A DNA stretch of 64,000 nucleotides, taken from contig JAFCMP010000212.1 in NCBI GenBank assembly GCA_017506865.1, positions 558,001 through 622,000 on the forward strand, given 5' to 3'. The translations under genes and the position numbers were made by a program. Position 1 is the first letter of the stretch, and each line of letters begins with the position of its first letter. A model generated the notes under the pieces. That model saw only the letters and a program-made list of their open reading frames with translations. It was not told the origin of the DNA and did not search any database. Positions 24,647 to 35,466 of the stretch are shown here, piece by piece. The DNA comes from Tribonema minus (Eukaryota > Sar > Xanthophyceae > Tribonematales > Tribonemataceae).

Positions 24647-27600
24647 TCAGCCTCCCCCGACTGTACGTGGTCGGGGCCACTGCAATGGCATGCAATCGGC
24701 TGTTGCCGCGGCTTCTATATGTTGAAAATATTCCTCATTAGGACCAGAGTTTCCATCCCCGGTGCCACGCGGGATCTTCATCTCAAAGAATTCCTGCTTG
24801 CTTTTCACCTGGTAGTGGTTGATGTACAGGTACGAGTATGCAGGCGGGATGCTCCATGACCTTTTCAGTGTGGTAGAGTTCCCCTCAACATTCACGGCAA
24901 CTCGTCCGCCAGGGTGGTACTCAAACTCGTGGCCTACACAGAGGCTGCGTATGGTGTGCCGTGGCTGCACGATGCATTTGACAAAATAGCTAGGGTATGC
25001 CTCGGGCGGAGTGCACTTGGTGTAGTGAGCAACACCCCCAGGGCGCATTTCAAACCCTGAGGATCCAAACACCTTCCAGTTCAGCGCGACAGCGGCAGAG
25101 GCAGCATATCTTTCCAGCACGTCTGGAATGCTGATGCCTGGCCGCAGCTGCAAGAGGACAAGAGAAAAGGGTGAGCAGAGTGCAAGTGAGTGGGCGGTAT
25201 GCCAATTGAACTCAAGCACACCATAAGACTGGCTGACAGTGTCACACGGTGTTGCATGCTGCTGGCGCAGCCAACTCAGCCTGCTGCCTTTCACAAGTAG
25301 CTGTTGGACTGTTCTGGTGTTACAAATTAAGATATCACAGTCACTGTGGTGATTAGCAGTCGCAGCTGTCATTGAGGTGCACACTGTGCTCGTACTCATA
25401 GGTGACTTGTGCTACAAAACGTCATGCTCTGGGTACTACTGCACAGCACACTTGATGAGATTAAACTTTGCAAGACTTGCTGACTTGCAGGTCCGATGGT
25501 ATCACCGTAATTTGAATTTTAAACACACACAGGGCCTCAGCACAGTTGATGAGATTAAACTTTGCAAGACTTGCTGACTTGCAGGTCCGATGGTATCACC
25601 GCAATTTGAATTTTAAACACACGTAGGGCATCAACGGCTATACAAAGCAACGCAGTATGTGTATCAAGTTGCATGATTCACAATGATCAATTAGGCGTTT
25701 GGCTCTGAGAGCGGACGCATAACACTCGTAGCAACAGGGGCTCTGCGGATGTTTCTACAATCAGAGCTGCTTCTTGACTATACATTCAGCCACCAGCTAC
25801 GTATTATCCCAGGCTGTACACAGTGAGATAAGTTACTAATGGCGAGAAGCAGTCCGTCTGACATGAGATAAGCATGGTGATACCGCTGATGAATTCTTCC
25901 AATAAGATTTCTACTTTAGATTGTTGTAATTCTGTGCAACATGTAGCTGTACCTGTGGCAATGTCTACTTTAGGTTCAAGCTCAAAACCCTCACCGGATC
26001 CATTGGCGGTGCAATCACGATGAACTCATCTATGTCAATGAACCCCATCCACTTGTGCAGCGGACCCCATTCTTTGATGCAGTAGTCAAAGCCAGGTTGC
26101 AGAGGGTGCTCCACCCCAAGAAACTCCTTTGCATGCTCAATGTAGTGGACCACTCCATTGCTGATGTAGTCCTGCAAAATATCCAAGGCGGGATCCTTGC
26201 TGTCGTCATCAAAAATGTAAAACTTGTCCACGCCATAGAGGTAGTGATAGTCCACCCACTCCCGAATGTCTGCGCGTTGATCTCGCATGACAGCACACAA
26301 GGCCAGGATTCCCGCGGAGTAGTCGTGCACCATAGGCGACCTGCAGCAGCAGCCACCGGTTCCAGCAACCTCAAAGGTCAGCAATGTCACACAGTCAATC
26401 ACTGCTGTCCTTTTTGTGATTCTCGTCCGGAGCACGACAAAGCAGAGCACGAGGTCAAGCTTGCTACCAGGGTACCTCTCTGAGAAGACTCCGGAAGTTG
26501 TACATCAAGAATTTTCACAGCCGCCTGCGCAGGATACTGCAAAGCACTGTCAAGTTCAAATTGCTGAAATATGTAGGCCTGCCACTTCTCAATCTACAGC
26601 ACACAGGCTCAGCCTACAACCTCGCAGTGGTCTACAGCACACAGGCTCAGCCTACAACCTCGCAGTGGTACACATGAACGAGGTTTAGAGTGTGCGCGCT
26701 GCTGCCATTCACATACTTGAAGTATGTTTCAAAATTGAATGATCAGTCAACTAAATTGAATGATTCTCGGTCAAACTGGTGTTGCATGCGGTTATGCGAC
26801 CACATTGATTGTAGTCAACAAGTTGTTCAGATATCAACGCCAAATGGCAATGAACGGCGAGCCTAACAACCAATTCATGATTTTGCTTTGTTTAAAATGT
26901 CCAGGACAGTCACCTGGTGGCGTTTGGGTTCGCCTCAATGTCCACATGGCTCAGCAAACTTGTAATGTTTGCTCGTGACACGCTCATTCAGGGCCAGAAC
27001 GCGCATTTTGCTTTGTTGAATTACTAATAGGTCTGGTTCCCCCGCCAGTGAACTGCGGCTACAACGTGTCTGATTCACTTCACTTCAATCAAGCCAAGTC
27101 TTAAGCCCTGGTGACTTGTCAATGACTACTGAAAATAGAGTAAGTCTCAGTTTCACGTGACCGTGCACAACATCAAACTCTTTTTTCAAAATGGCCAAGT
27201 CTGTTTGAACCCAGCCAGCATTCAATTTGCAGCTGCATGCCAAGGTGATCTTCAACATTTACTTTTGCTGCTGCTTTCCAAACAAGAGGTTGAGAGGTAT
27301 CAGGTAAAGACGTCAGTGTTGACATGGTCAGGTTTATGAAGCACCTTGATTACTTCACTTTGATGCTAATTCTCTCCATACCTAGCAAGCTCAAAATTGA
27401 GATGGGTGTTCAAAGGAATTTCAACCCGCAAAACCTCATCTCCTGAGCACAGAACAAACTTTTCAATGCATCATTTTTGTTTTATTGAATGTTGCGGTTC
27501 CACGCATGACTATCCAGCGTATACAGCATTCAAAGCTGTGGGTCTGGCCACAAAAGCATGACCTGCTAGTGGTCCTTCTTTCTCCGAGACAATGCAAAGC

Positions 27601-30600
27601 GCGGAGCCACACCGCCTCACTGTCAGCTAATGGCATGCATGATCATACAACAGTCATGCCTGATGCAAGTGTGATGAGTGTTTGCTCGTTGATAACGATT
27701 AATGCCATTGTCAGTGATTGGCAGGTGATTAGTCTTCCTATTCCATTATAGCGCATCACTAGCAAGCTATGTAGAACACATGCATATGCAGCCTGAGCGG
27801 TCCTGTTGCTGTCTATCACTCAAAACTGATACTGTAACAATAACTGCAACTCGCAATGTGTTCACATGGTGTTTTTTTTTCATTTCATGTTTAGAACAGA
27901 GTTCCTTGAAAGAATAGAAGTCTTCAAAAGAGCATGATGTAGGAAAGTCAACCAGTAAATTCAATTAAAGTATTGGTCCATTCGGGCATTCATATATGAA
28001 GTGAAACAGCTCCCAACCACCACATTTGATTCAGGAGGTATAACCGTAATGCAGTTAACTTAGTGTAGGCCCTAACATATTTTGCGTTTTCACTGGCCTA
28101 TTTTCTGAGGCGTTTTGCGCTTGCTTTCGATCCTACAAAAACTTCTTGTTTGACAGTACTTTATTGAATACGGCATCATAAGGCCCACATACCCTTCCGT
28201 CCACTGCAGCTGCTTCTCATGGAATGGCATTACGACAGATTATACTCTCCTCACGGAGCACCACTTTGCCTATTTGTATATTCCGCACAATACATTTTGC
28301 CTTGCAATCAATGATGACGATGAAGCAGCACAACATGACTACCACAGTGACTGCATGATCACTGACTGCATGATCCAGTGCAGCTAAATTGCACTAGACT
28401 AAACTAAAGCAAGCACATTAAGAAACCAAAATTTTCCAGCCTCAGCATTGGGCATGATTTCTTTTACATGTCAATTATGTCACAAGTCACTGTCACAGTG
28501 GTCTGGCATGTGGCTTAGCTAGTGACCTTCAATTTTTACACCTACATTCTGCTTCCAAATTATGAACTGTTGTGGCTTCGCACGTGCCTATGGTGTAAAC
28601 AATAATTTTATAAATCGTATGGTATTCCGCAAAGACGCATTGCTGTAGGATGTCCATTGGCAAGCATAGTGGCTGACAAGGATGTACTTTTGAACGCGTT
28701 CTGATCATTGACAAGAACCAGAATAGTAAGGGCCAGGTGTCCCAGGTGTGTGTGTTTTTGTACATAATGTATTCACCTTTAAATCCTATGCATTCTACTA
28801 GCTGGCACAACCCTACGAGCAGTCTGGTGTTGCCGACCAGCCTAAAATGATTACAGCCTAGCATTCATGCTCGCGTGTGTGTGCACCATGATGCACTTCA
28901 TCGCACAAATTTCCTACTTGCACAAAACTTTGGAATTGTTTCATGGAGTCGCGTGCATCATGACTGCACATGATGAATGTCGACATACACTTGCAGCAAC
29001 ACTAGTCTAGAATAAAGCATGTCCAAAATTAGGAATTTTTTTCAAAAGTAGGGTTTGACTTTTTGCATTTTTCTCAAGAACTCTCAATTATTCATGTACT
29101 TCGAAGTATTTAAGCTTGAAGAAGCATAAAATATACCAGTCATCGGCATGACGATCGTCGCTGGCACAGGAGCTAGCGGACTGCGTCATCACGTCACACA
29201 TGCGTGGAGCGCAAATGCTGGCCCAGGGGCTGAGTTGCAGCATCTGTTTCATTGTGCAAGCCATGAGGGGGCAATGCCAACTCATTTGCTGCATTATGAT
29301 ACTACTAGGATTAAACCCTCAGCTACTACTGTAGGAGAACACACGGGATTCGGCCTCTCGAGGGGCCTTTAATTGATATAGGTGATTGATTTCTTTTGAT
29401 AAGGAGGGTAAATTCATTCATAAATGATACCTGGTCCACCAGGTTATTTCGTTTGCAAGGGATGCGTTTTCAGGTAGCGCGCGAGAGATGTTATAAAATT
29501 TTATGCATTAAAACTAGGATTGAACTGCGAAAAACCGGACCTGAATTGGGAAAACGGGACCCAGCATCAAACCACTTTGGTGAGGTCTGGTTGAACCTTG
29601 CCAGCGTTCGCTGCTGAATTTTAACATGATGTTGAAGTTATTAGGTGAAGAACCAGCGTTGAAGTTGGTAAGGATACCATGACTTTCAAACTTCAATTTG
29701 TAGTTGAACTTCTGTACTTAGCCAAACGTCACAGTTGATGTTGAAGTTATTAGGTGAAGAACCAGTGTTGAAGTTGGTAATGATACCATGCTGAGCACTT
29801 CAAACTTCAATATGTAGTTGAACTTCTGTACTTAGCCAAACTTCACAGTTGATGCTAATCTTCAAGTGCAACTTCAACATGATATATCTCAAGATCCTGT
29901 TTCATTGGCTGGATTCCGATTCATTCACTTAATTGTTCTTCACAGCCCTCCAAAGGGCGCTGTGAATCCATCTGCAATATGCTACAACATTCACGTGATT
30001 GGTTATCCATATGCACAAATATTCACGCAAAAGGCGGCTGTACATAACGGCCCTTACACCGACGTCATCGCAATTGAGAGAGAAGTCCATTTGCAGAGTT
30101 CACGTTTTTCGCAATTCAAACCTAGTTTTCTGGACCCAAACGCTGGGCCTCCGGTTTTGAGAGGGTCTCCGCGCAGGAACAAGCTGGCAGTGCTTCGTGC
30201 ATCCTCAGCTCTCTATGCGGCCAAGCACGGCAATGTCGGGCATACAGTTCCGACATACACACAGCAAAAGAACCCACCCGCCCACACCTATTTTGATCAA
30301 CAGAGGTGAAGGAAGTGGGAGGTTGGAGAGAGGGTGGGGGGGGTCTTGGTGGGATTACTGCTCCCAGGGGCAGCCCGGCGGGGGGACATCGCCCCCCTTT
30401 CAAGTTCCCCATGAACAATACCAGATTATCTGGACACAAATGACACCGTGTTTTTAGTGACACTGTGTCTGTGTATCTGATGTAATGCGCTATTTGCACC
30501 TTCGATTGTAAAATCTTTAGGCATGTTGTGATGCTTTATGGGACCAATCTGATTTGGAGCAAAACAGACCAGCATGCTAAGAGATGCGATCGATGCTCTA

Positions 30601-30926
30601 TGCTCTGAGCAAGTTCGACTGCGGGATTTTGACGAGACGCAGGCTGGAAAGACGCACCTGTGCCGGCGATGTTTATCGTCTGCGTTGTCACTCTCTGCTC
30701 CGGCGCGCTCCAGCTCCGCAGACTGCTCAACAGGCACCGCGTCGTCCTCTGTCAGCTGCCGCAGCATACGCCTCATGAGTTCTTCCTCGCGCCACTCTCC
30801 TCTCCATGGCCCCAGATCAACGTGGCGTCGCTGTGCTTGCTGGTAGTCTGGGAGGCCAGTGCTATTGTTGCAGGTGGCCAATGGTGCCAGAGCCAGTGCA
30901 CCGACAACGATCAGGTGCAGCCGCAT
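24647..30926 (-). CDS. GT92 (DUF23) family glycosyltransferase, three exons
   Basis: Exon 1 is 30926-30658, exon 2 is 26340-25995 and exon 3 is 25147-24647 (TGA). Donors are CACAG|GTGCGT and GATCCG|GTGAGG; acceptors are GCTGCAG|GTC and CTTGCAG|CTG. Phases match (2/2 and 0/0), giving 371 residues. Residues 1-20 (MRLHLIVVGALALAPLATCN) are a signal peptide or signal anchor, followed by a ~70-residue stem. The GT92 domain starts near residue 97: ILALCAVMRDQ, then YIFDDDSKD (Asp134-136), GFIDIDEF (Asp192, Asp194, Glu195; DxD-like metal/nucleotide-sugar site), ALNWKVFGSSG and CIVQPRHT in exon 3. Known GT92 enzymes include plant beta-1,4-galactan synthases and an animal galactosyltransferase, so a Golgi galactosyl-type role is likely; donor and acceptor are unknown. 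Intron 1 is 4.3 kb. Exon 1 is linked to the rest by phase, topology and distance only, and lies between two inverted repeat copies. Confidence 0.75.
25454..25635. repeat. 94-bp tandem duplication in GT92 intron 2
   Basis: Two adjacent copies start GATGAGATTAAACTTTGCAA at 25,454 and 25,548 and differ at only a few positions. They lie wholly within intron 2 (25148-25994). Confidence 0.9.
26593..26668. repeat. 38-bp tandem duplication in GT92 intron 1
   Basis: The unit TCTACAGCACACAGGCTCAG plus 18 bases occurs at 26,593-26,630 and again at 26,631-26,668 with no difference seen. Confidence 0.9.
26669..29515. other. Body of GT92 intron 1
   Basis: About 2.8 kb of AT-richer DNA in which I see no exon, RNA gene or element end. 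Small open frames here lack family resemblance or coding bias. Confidence 0.4.
29090..29390. repeat. Dispersed repeat copy related to 59.76-59.93 kb
   Basis: The stretch shares spaced blocks with about 59,760-59,930, in the same order. GCGTGGAGCGCAAATGCTGG near 29,202 matches CGGAGCGCGAATGCTGG near 59,785. GGCCTCTCGAGGGGCCTTTA near 29,352 matches GGCCTCCCTTGGGCCTTTAT near 59,892. A TACTTCGAAGTA palindrome is present at 29,098 and also at about 22,510. Confidence 0.5.
29516..29853 (+). repeat. Left copy of a ~150-bp inverted repeat, with a 109-bp internal tandem duplication
   Basis: 29,516-29,670 is, with mismatches, the reverse complement of 32,425-32,565. Shared blocks include GGACCTGAATTGGGAAAACG and TTCAACATGATGTTGA-like sequence. 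Within it a 109-bp unit starting GTTGAAGTTATTAGGTGAAG occurs at 29,631 and again at 29,740. Confidence 0.8.
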
Positions 30927-31051
30927 GGCTTGCCTAACAAGAGCGTGCTGCGCCCAGGCAACGATGTTGCCTGGGAACCTTTCGGTGCTTTTCGCGCCCC
31001 GGGATTTCTTACTCTGAGGTCGGCCGCATTATCGCTGGGCTGGGCCGGGGC

Positions 31052-31089
31052 TGGGCCGGGCGGATTACTGTGGGCCGGGCGGATTACTG
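31052..31089. repeat. 19-bp direct repeat upstream of GT92 exon 1
   Basis: TGGGCCGGGCGGATTACTG occurs twice in succession, 126-163 bp upstream of the GT92 ATG at 30,926 (minus strand). It could be a promoter element pair. Regulation is inference from position only. Confidence 0.4.
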
Positions 31090-31750
31090 TAACAGTCATG
31101 TAAATGATGACTGCGGTACAGCCAGCAGCGCTAGCCAGGGCTCGGCTCCAATCTATAAAAAGTTTGAATTTGCCGAGAACAGACCCACGACCCAGAGACC
31201 CACAAAGGTTCAGCAACACCGCACCCGCCGATCGATTTGAGATACCAGCATTCGGCGCTGTCAGCTGTTACTGACCATCAGGTCAATCAGTTTACAAAAC
31301 TACTATAGTTCAAACTAATACTTGGAGATTCGGGTCAATTATGTTCCCTTTTTCAAAACCAAAGGCAACAAAAAAAGGCAAGAGTTTGGGTTGGTTCGTT
31401 AGCGGCGTGGGCTGGACGGCTGCTTGCTGCTGGCGTTAGGAGGCCAAGATCGCTGCAGGTGAATTCTCATGCCTCCACTCGTTCATCGATGATGAGCACA
31501 AATTAACTATATAGCCTCTGCGAGTCTCATGAACATTTGCTTACATGATTGTAAGGGAGAGTGCGGACGGGACGCGGACGTCGATGGCGTGCTGCGAGCT
31601 TATAGAGCGTCTCCACCGGTGCCTTTCTTATGCGGCTAGGCCAACTCTTGAAACTCAAGGGTTGCTGTTGGGCGGCGTCGCCCGCACCCCGGCAGCAAAT
31701 CTTAGGCGGCTTAGGGTGATGTCATACCTGCTCGACAACTAGCCCTCCAA

Positions 31751-32411
31751 TATAGGAGGCGAGATTGGAGGCGACTATAGCTCGCATATGGGATGCGGCA
31801 GTCAACTTGAATGACGCGTGGTCTTTGCACATCACCGCCAGGCATTGCACGACGAACACCACGCAACCTACAGCTTGTGCGTACAGCTTATCATAGCCAT
31901 GCACATCTTTCGATAGCAAAACAACAGCGTTGTCGCAGCACACATCGCGCGTGCGCGTCGTTGGCAGCTGCAGTAGCTAGCACCACGAGTGTGCGCACAT
32001 GTTTTCACGCGAGCAACGTGCATGTTCAAGACTTTATGATGCGTGCGCTGCACGCAACAAAGCAGCTGCACAGCGCATGCACAGCGCAAGCACAGCGACG
32101 CCAGCTGTGGTGGATTTTACGAAAGGGTTGCAAATGAGCCAGGCCTGATGCCGGTGTGTGGGGGTATACTCGTCCAAGATAGGAGGCGAGATTGGAGGCG
32201 ACTATAGCTCGCATATGGGATGCGGCAGTCAATGACGCATGGTTTTTGCATATCACCGCAAGGCATTGCACAACGAATACCACGCAACCTACAGCTTGTG
32301 CGTACAGCTTATCATAGCCATGTACATCATTTGATAGCAAAACAACAGATTATTGCAGCAAACATCGCACGTGCGCGTTGGCAGCTGCAGTAGCTAGCAC
32401 CATGAGTGTGC
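31751..32411. repeat. ~240-bp direct duplication, 428 bp apart
   Basis: 31,751-31,992 and 32,179-32,411 are close copies, starting TAGGAGGCGAGATTGGAGGC and ending near GCTAGCACCA(C/T)GAGTGTGC. They differ by scattered substitutions and a small deletion in the second copy. The second copy runs directly into the right-hand inverted repeat. Confidence 0.9.
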
Positions 32412-32424
32412 TTGCACCTGTTTC

Positions 32425-32565
32425 AACACTGGTCCCTTCACCTCATAACGTCAACATCATGTTGAAATCAGCAGCAGGGTCAAACCAGACTTCGCCAACT
32501 TGAAAGTGATTTGATGCTGGGTCCCGTTTTCCCAATTCAGGTCCCGTTTTTTGCAATTCAATCCT
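32425..32565 (-). repeat. Right copy of the ~150-bp inverted repeat
   Basis: Its reverse complement matches 29,516-29,670 through the blocks GGATTGAA, GGACCTGAATTGGGAAAACG, CCCAGCATCAAA and CAACATGATGTTGA. It has no internal duplication of the kind seen in the left copy. Confidence 0.8.
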
Positions 32566-33055
32566 TGACGCTGCAGGCAAGCTTTAAGAGCTTTAAGTCG
32601 CCCCCACTTGCTTTATCGATCAGCAAAACAATTAATTCCACGCGCCGCGTGCACTTTTAGCAACATTTGCTTCATGTTCGGTAGTGAGGGTCTCGGAGTG
32701 CGGCTGGCGACGCGGTTGACAAGGGCGATGATGCTGCAGGGCGCATTGTCTCAAGTTGCGCCTCCACTCATCGCTGTCCTGGCCTCAGCATGCAGGTGGC
32801 AACACGCTGTTTGATTGCGCAACTGCTCGACAACAAACAAGTTGTGCCATCAGGCTTCTCGGGCTCACTCAGTCTGGTCAAGAACAATCAAGTTGTGCCA
32901 TCAGGCTCTCGGACTCCCATGTGTCTCATTCAAAAACAACCAGTTCGTGTCATACAATTTTATAATCACATCCAGCTATCGGACACTGCAGTGATTTGTA
33001 CCAGCTGCGATAGCTTATCACCTAAGTACATGCGTACACTCAAGACGCACAACAT

Positions 33056-33532
33056 TTGCAGAGCTTGAGGCAACGCTCACTTTGTGCAATCACGCCAACG
33101 AAGGTGATGCAACATGGTTCTAAAAAAAACACAGCTGACACTGAATTTGCCCTGTCCACATTCCACAGTATAGCTGGCACACCCACCAAACTGAATGTCA
33201 ATGACCAGGAGCCATTGACAATCAGGGACATAACATCATCGAGTCATGTCTATTATGTTTACAGAATCGTCGCTGTGTCTCAGCAGCTGTCGCTGCTCAG
33301 GGAGGTGTGCACATTGGCGGGATTGCAGTTGGCCCTGATTCAGAAGAACAAATACTTTTTCATGAGACCACCCACCGCAGCCAGTGCCGCCGTATTTGCT
33401 GACAGTCACAACGCGTGTGACATCCATTCTCTGGAGTTCTATTGCGATATTATGCAACATTTCTCACGGGTGTACGCCAGATGTACATATTTCTTCTCAG
33501 GTGACACTTTCCAGTTGGCAATGTCTTCCTAG
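33056..33532 (+). CDS. Unrecognised open frame, 158 codons
   Basis: An open frame with a reasonable amino-acid mix (contains YYVYRIVAVSQQLSLLREVC and DSHNACDIHSLEFYCD) lies between the two ~150-bp direct repeats. I recognise no domain. A following in-phase stretch (VNGMSLYTELPPCSLP) after the TAG at 33,530 ends at a GTGAGT donor-like site. It may be an exon or remnant of the element bounded by the direct repeats. Chance is a real alternative. Confidence 0.2.
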   Translation: MQSLRQRSLCAITPTKVMQHGSKKNTADTEFALSTFHSIAGTPTKLNVNDQEPLTIRDITSSSHVYYVYRIVAVSQQLSLLREVCTLAGLQLALIQKNKYFFMRPPTAASAAVFADSHNACDIHSLEFYCDIMQHFSRVYARCTYFFSGDTFQLAMSS

Positions 33533-34605
33533 GTCAACGGAATGTCACTGTACACAGAGCTACCGCCCTGCTCACTGCCAGTGAGTGGCACTGTGCATGT
33601 TGATGACGTCCTCAAGTGTGATCTCACACACCAAACTGTCGCAGCGAGCCTCATGGGTTGGCCTCAGGGCTTTTGCCATGAGCAGTCGCATTTTAACCTC
33701 CTAAAGGTTCCACGCCAGAGCTTAGATTATTCTTCTTTGCTCTGCTGCATACACATACCTTGCAAATTGTTATATTACTCTTGAGGAAGTTGTTGTGTAC
33801 TCTCAGAGGCTGCAGGTGCTGCACTCGTTACAGAGAGTCATCTTGACACTACGCTCCACCTTCTGCCGCATGGGCCTGGCAGCTCTGCGCTTGGTCTTGG
33901 GCTTGAAGAGTCACTGTGGCGCACGCACAATGCCCTCCACAGAGGCGGTGCTCACGCTGTCAGTGTGGATGGCTATGTAGTTGGCCTTCGCCGCTGTCCA
34001 CCCAGCTTTCGCGTTGAACTCAATATAGCGTGTAAGGAGCGCTGTTGATAACAAGATGAACCTCATCGCCATTAACCCTCTCAATGCTGGCTTGCCAGTC
34101 AGACACGCGCAAAAGTCACCGGAAGTCCGCTATACATGCAACTTGAATGGTCGGTCTGGGCGCTACAGATGTTTTCAAATATTACAGTGGCAACTTCGGT
34201 CTGGTTCATGCTGCGATTCTTGGCGCGTGCTTTGGAGTTTGCGGCAAGGGTACTGACAAATCCCGTGCAAGTGTTGATACGCACTCTCTGTGCCAATGCA
34301 TCGCACTGGATACCCTCATCTCCGTTTTGGATAGGGTTCAGCTCAGATGTACATACACACACCACGTTTTATTCCCTGTCCAAAAAATACAGAGACAGAG
34401 ATACAGCACATCAGTACTGCTGCTTGCTAACGCTGCTTGCAAAGCCGGTTTCGGGAGACAGTAACTGCTGCTTTCAGCACTTGCTGCACATCACTACTGC
34501 TGCCAGCCACTGTGACACCTGATATCCATGCCTCTGCTGCATCGCATCATAGAGCGCTGCTGCTGTGAAGGGCACTGCTTTGTGAGTTGCAAATGGACTT
34601 GTTTA

Positions 34606-34935
34606 ATTCCCTCTGTTTTATTGGCGCTCTCGATAAAAGCATTATCTCAGCCTAGTCAAGCATGACGCATTGCTGCCATTGACGTCATACTATTGTATGA
34701 GCGCATTGCTGCCTTGGCATGCTCAAGAATTTTTTGTATCCCCTCTGTTTTATTGACGCTGTCTGATAAAATCAGTAACTGGCCCTGGTCAAACAAGATG
34801 TGAAATTGCATAGAGCCCTGCGATCGTGAAATGCAATGGGGCTCTCTCTCACCCCCTGTGTTTTATTGACACTGTCGATGAAAGTAGTACTTGACCCTAG
34901 TGATGCATGATGTGACGTTGCAGTGGCGTCATGGT
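34606..34935. repeat. Degenerate tandem repeat, ~110-135-bp unit, ~2.6 copies
   Basis: Copies start CCCTCTGTTTTATTGGCGCT (about 34,610), CCCTCTGTTTTATTGACGCT (about 34,741) and CCCTGTGTTTTATTGACACT (about 34,854). Each is followed by a GATAAAA/GATGAAA block and an A(G)TCAA.CATGA.G block. Confidence 0.75.
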
Positions 34936-35355
34936 GCACTGCTGATTTGAGGTGCCAGCGGGCTTCGCAGCCTCTGCGTTGTCTCATGTAAAGTCAACTT
35001 ATTTGTGTCGATTATTATAATACAGTTTCATAATCATGTCAATCAGACACTGTTACACTGCAGTCACTTGTATCAACTGCGATTGCTCATGACATGCATG
35101 TGTACTCTCAACGCGCACAATGCATGCAGTGCTTGAGGTGGTGCTCACTTTGTGCTGTTGCGCCAATGAAGACAATAATGGAAATGTGCTACATTTTCTG
35201 CAATACCATTCAACAGGTTCACGTTGCAATCATGAGACCGCTATGATTCTTACAAATTGAATACCAGCCAGTAAAGACATTGGTGCCTGATTGTGTCTCA
35301 ACTTTACAACACAAATGATATGGCTGAGCTGCAATGCTTGTACTCACTGTTGCAG

Positions 35356-35466
35356 GATTACTGACCCTGCCAAGTGGTGCTGAATCGAGTGGTTGTCAGA
35401 ACGCAGAGCAGTCGGACATCTTGGGTTCCGTCATAGTGTCTTGTCCACCTACGCGGGTGGTGAAAG
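35356..35466 (+). CDS. Possible isolated exon, 111 nt
   Basis: A segment between an acceptor (CACTGTTGCAG) and a donor (GTGAAAG|GTGAGC) reads LLTLPSGAESSGCQNAEQSD and onward. No family recognised and no partner exon found. Reported only for its clean splice signals. Confidence 0.2.

Larger units (their letters stand above)
32960..35190. repeat. Diverged ~150-bp direct repeat at 32.96 and 35.03 kb
   Basis: About 32,960-33,112 and 35,030-35,185 align: a GGACACTGCAGTGATTTGTA / GACACTGTTACACTGCAGTC start, then ACATGCGTACACTCAAGACG / ACATGCATGTGTACTCTCAA, then GCTTGAGGCAACGCTCACTT / GCTTGAGGTGGTGCTCACTT, ending at CGCCAACGAAG / CGCCAATGAAG. They may be long-decayed ends of one element, or two solo insertions. 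Confidence 0.6.

Noticed and set aside
31150..31160. CTATAAAAAG as a TATA box
   Set aside because: It is on the plus strand, while the nearby GT92 exon 1 is on the minus strand. No plus-strand gene starts here.
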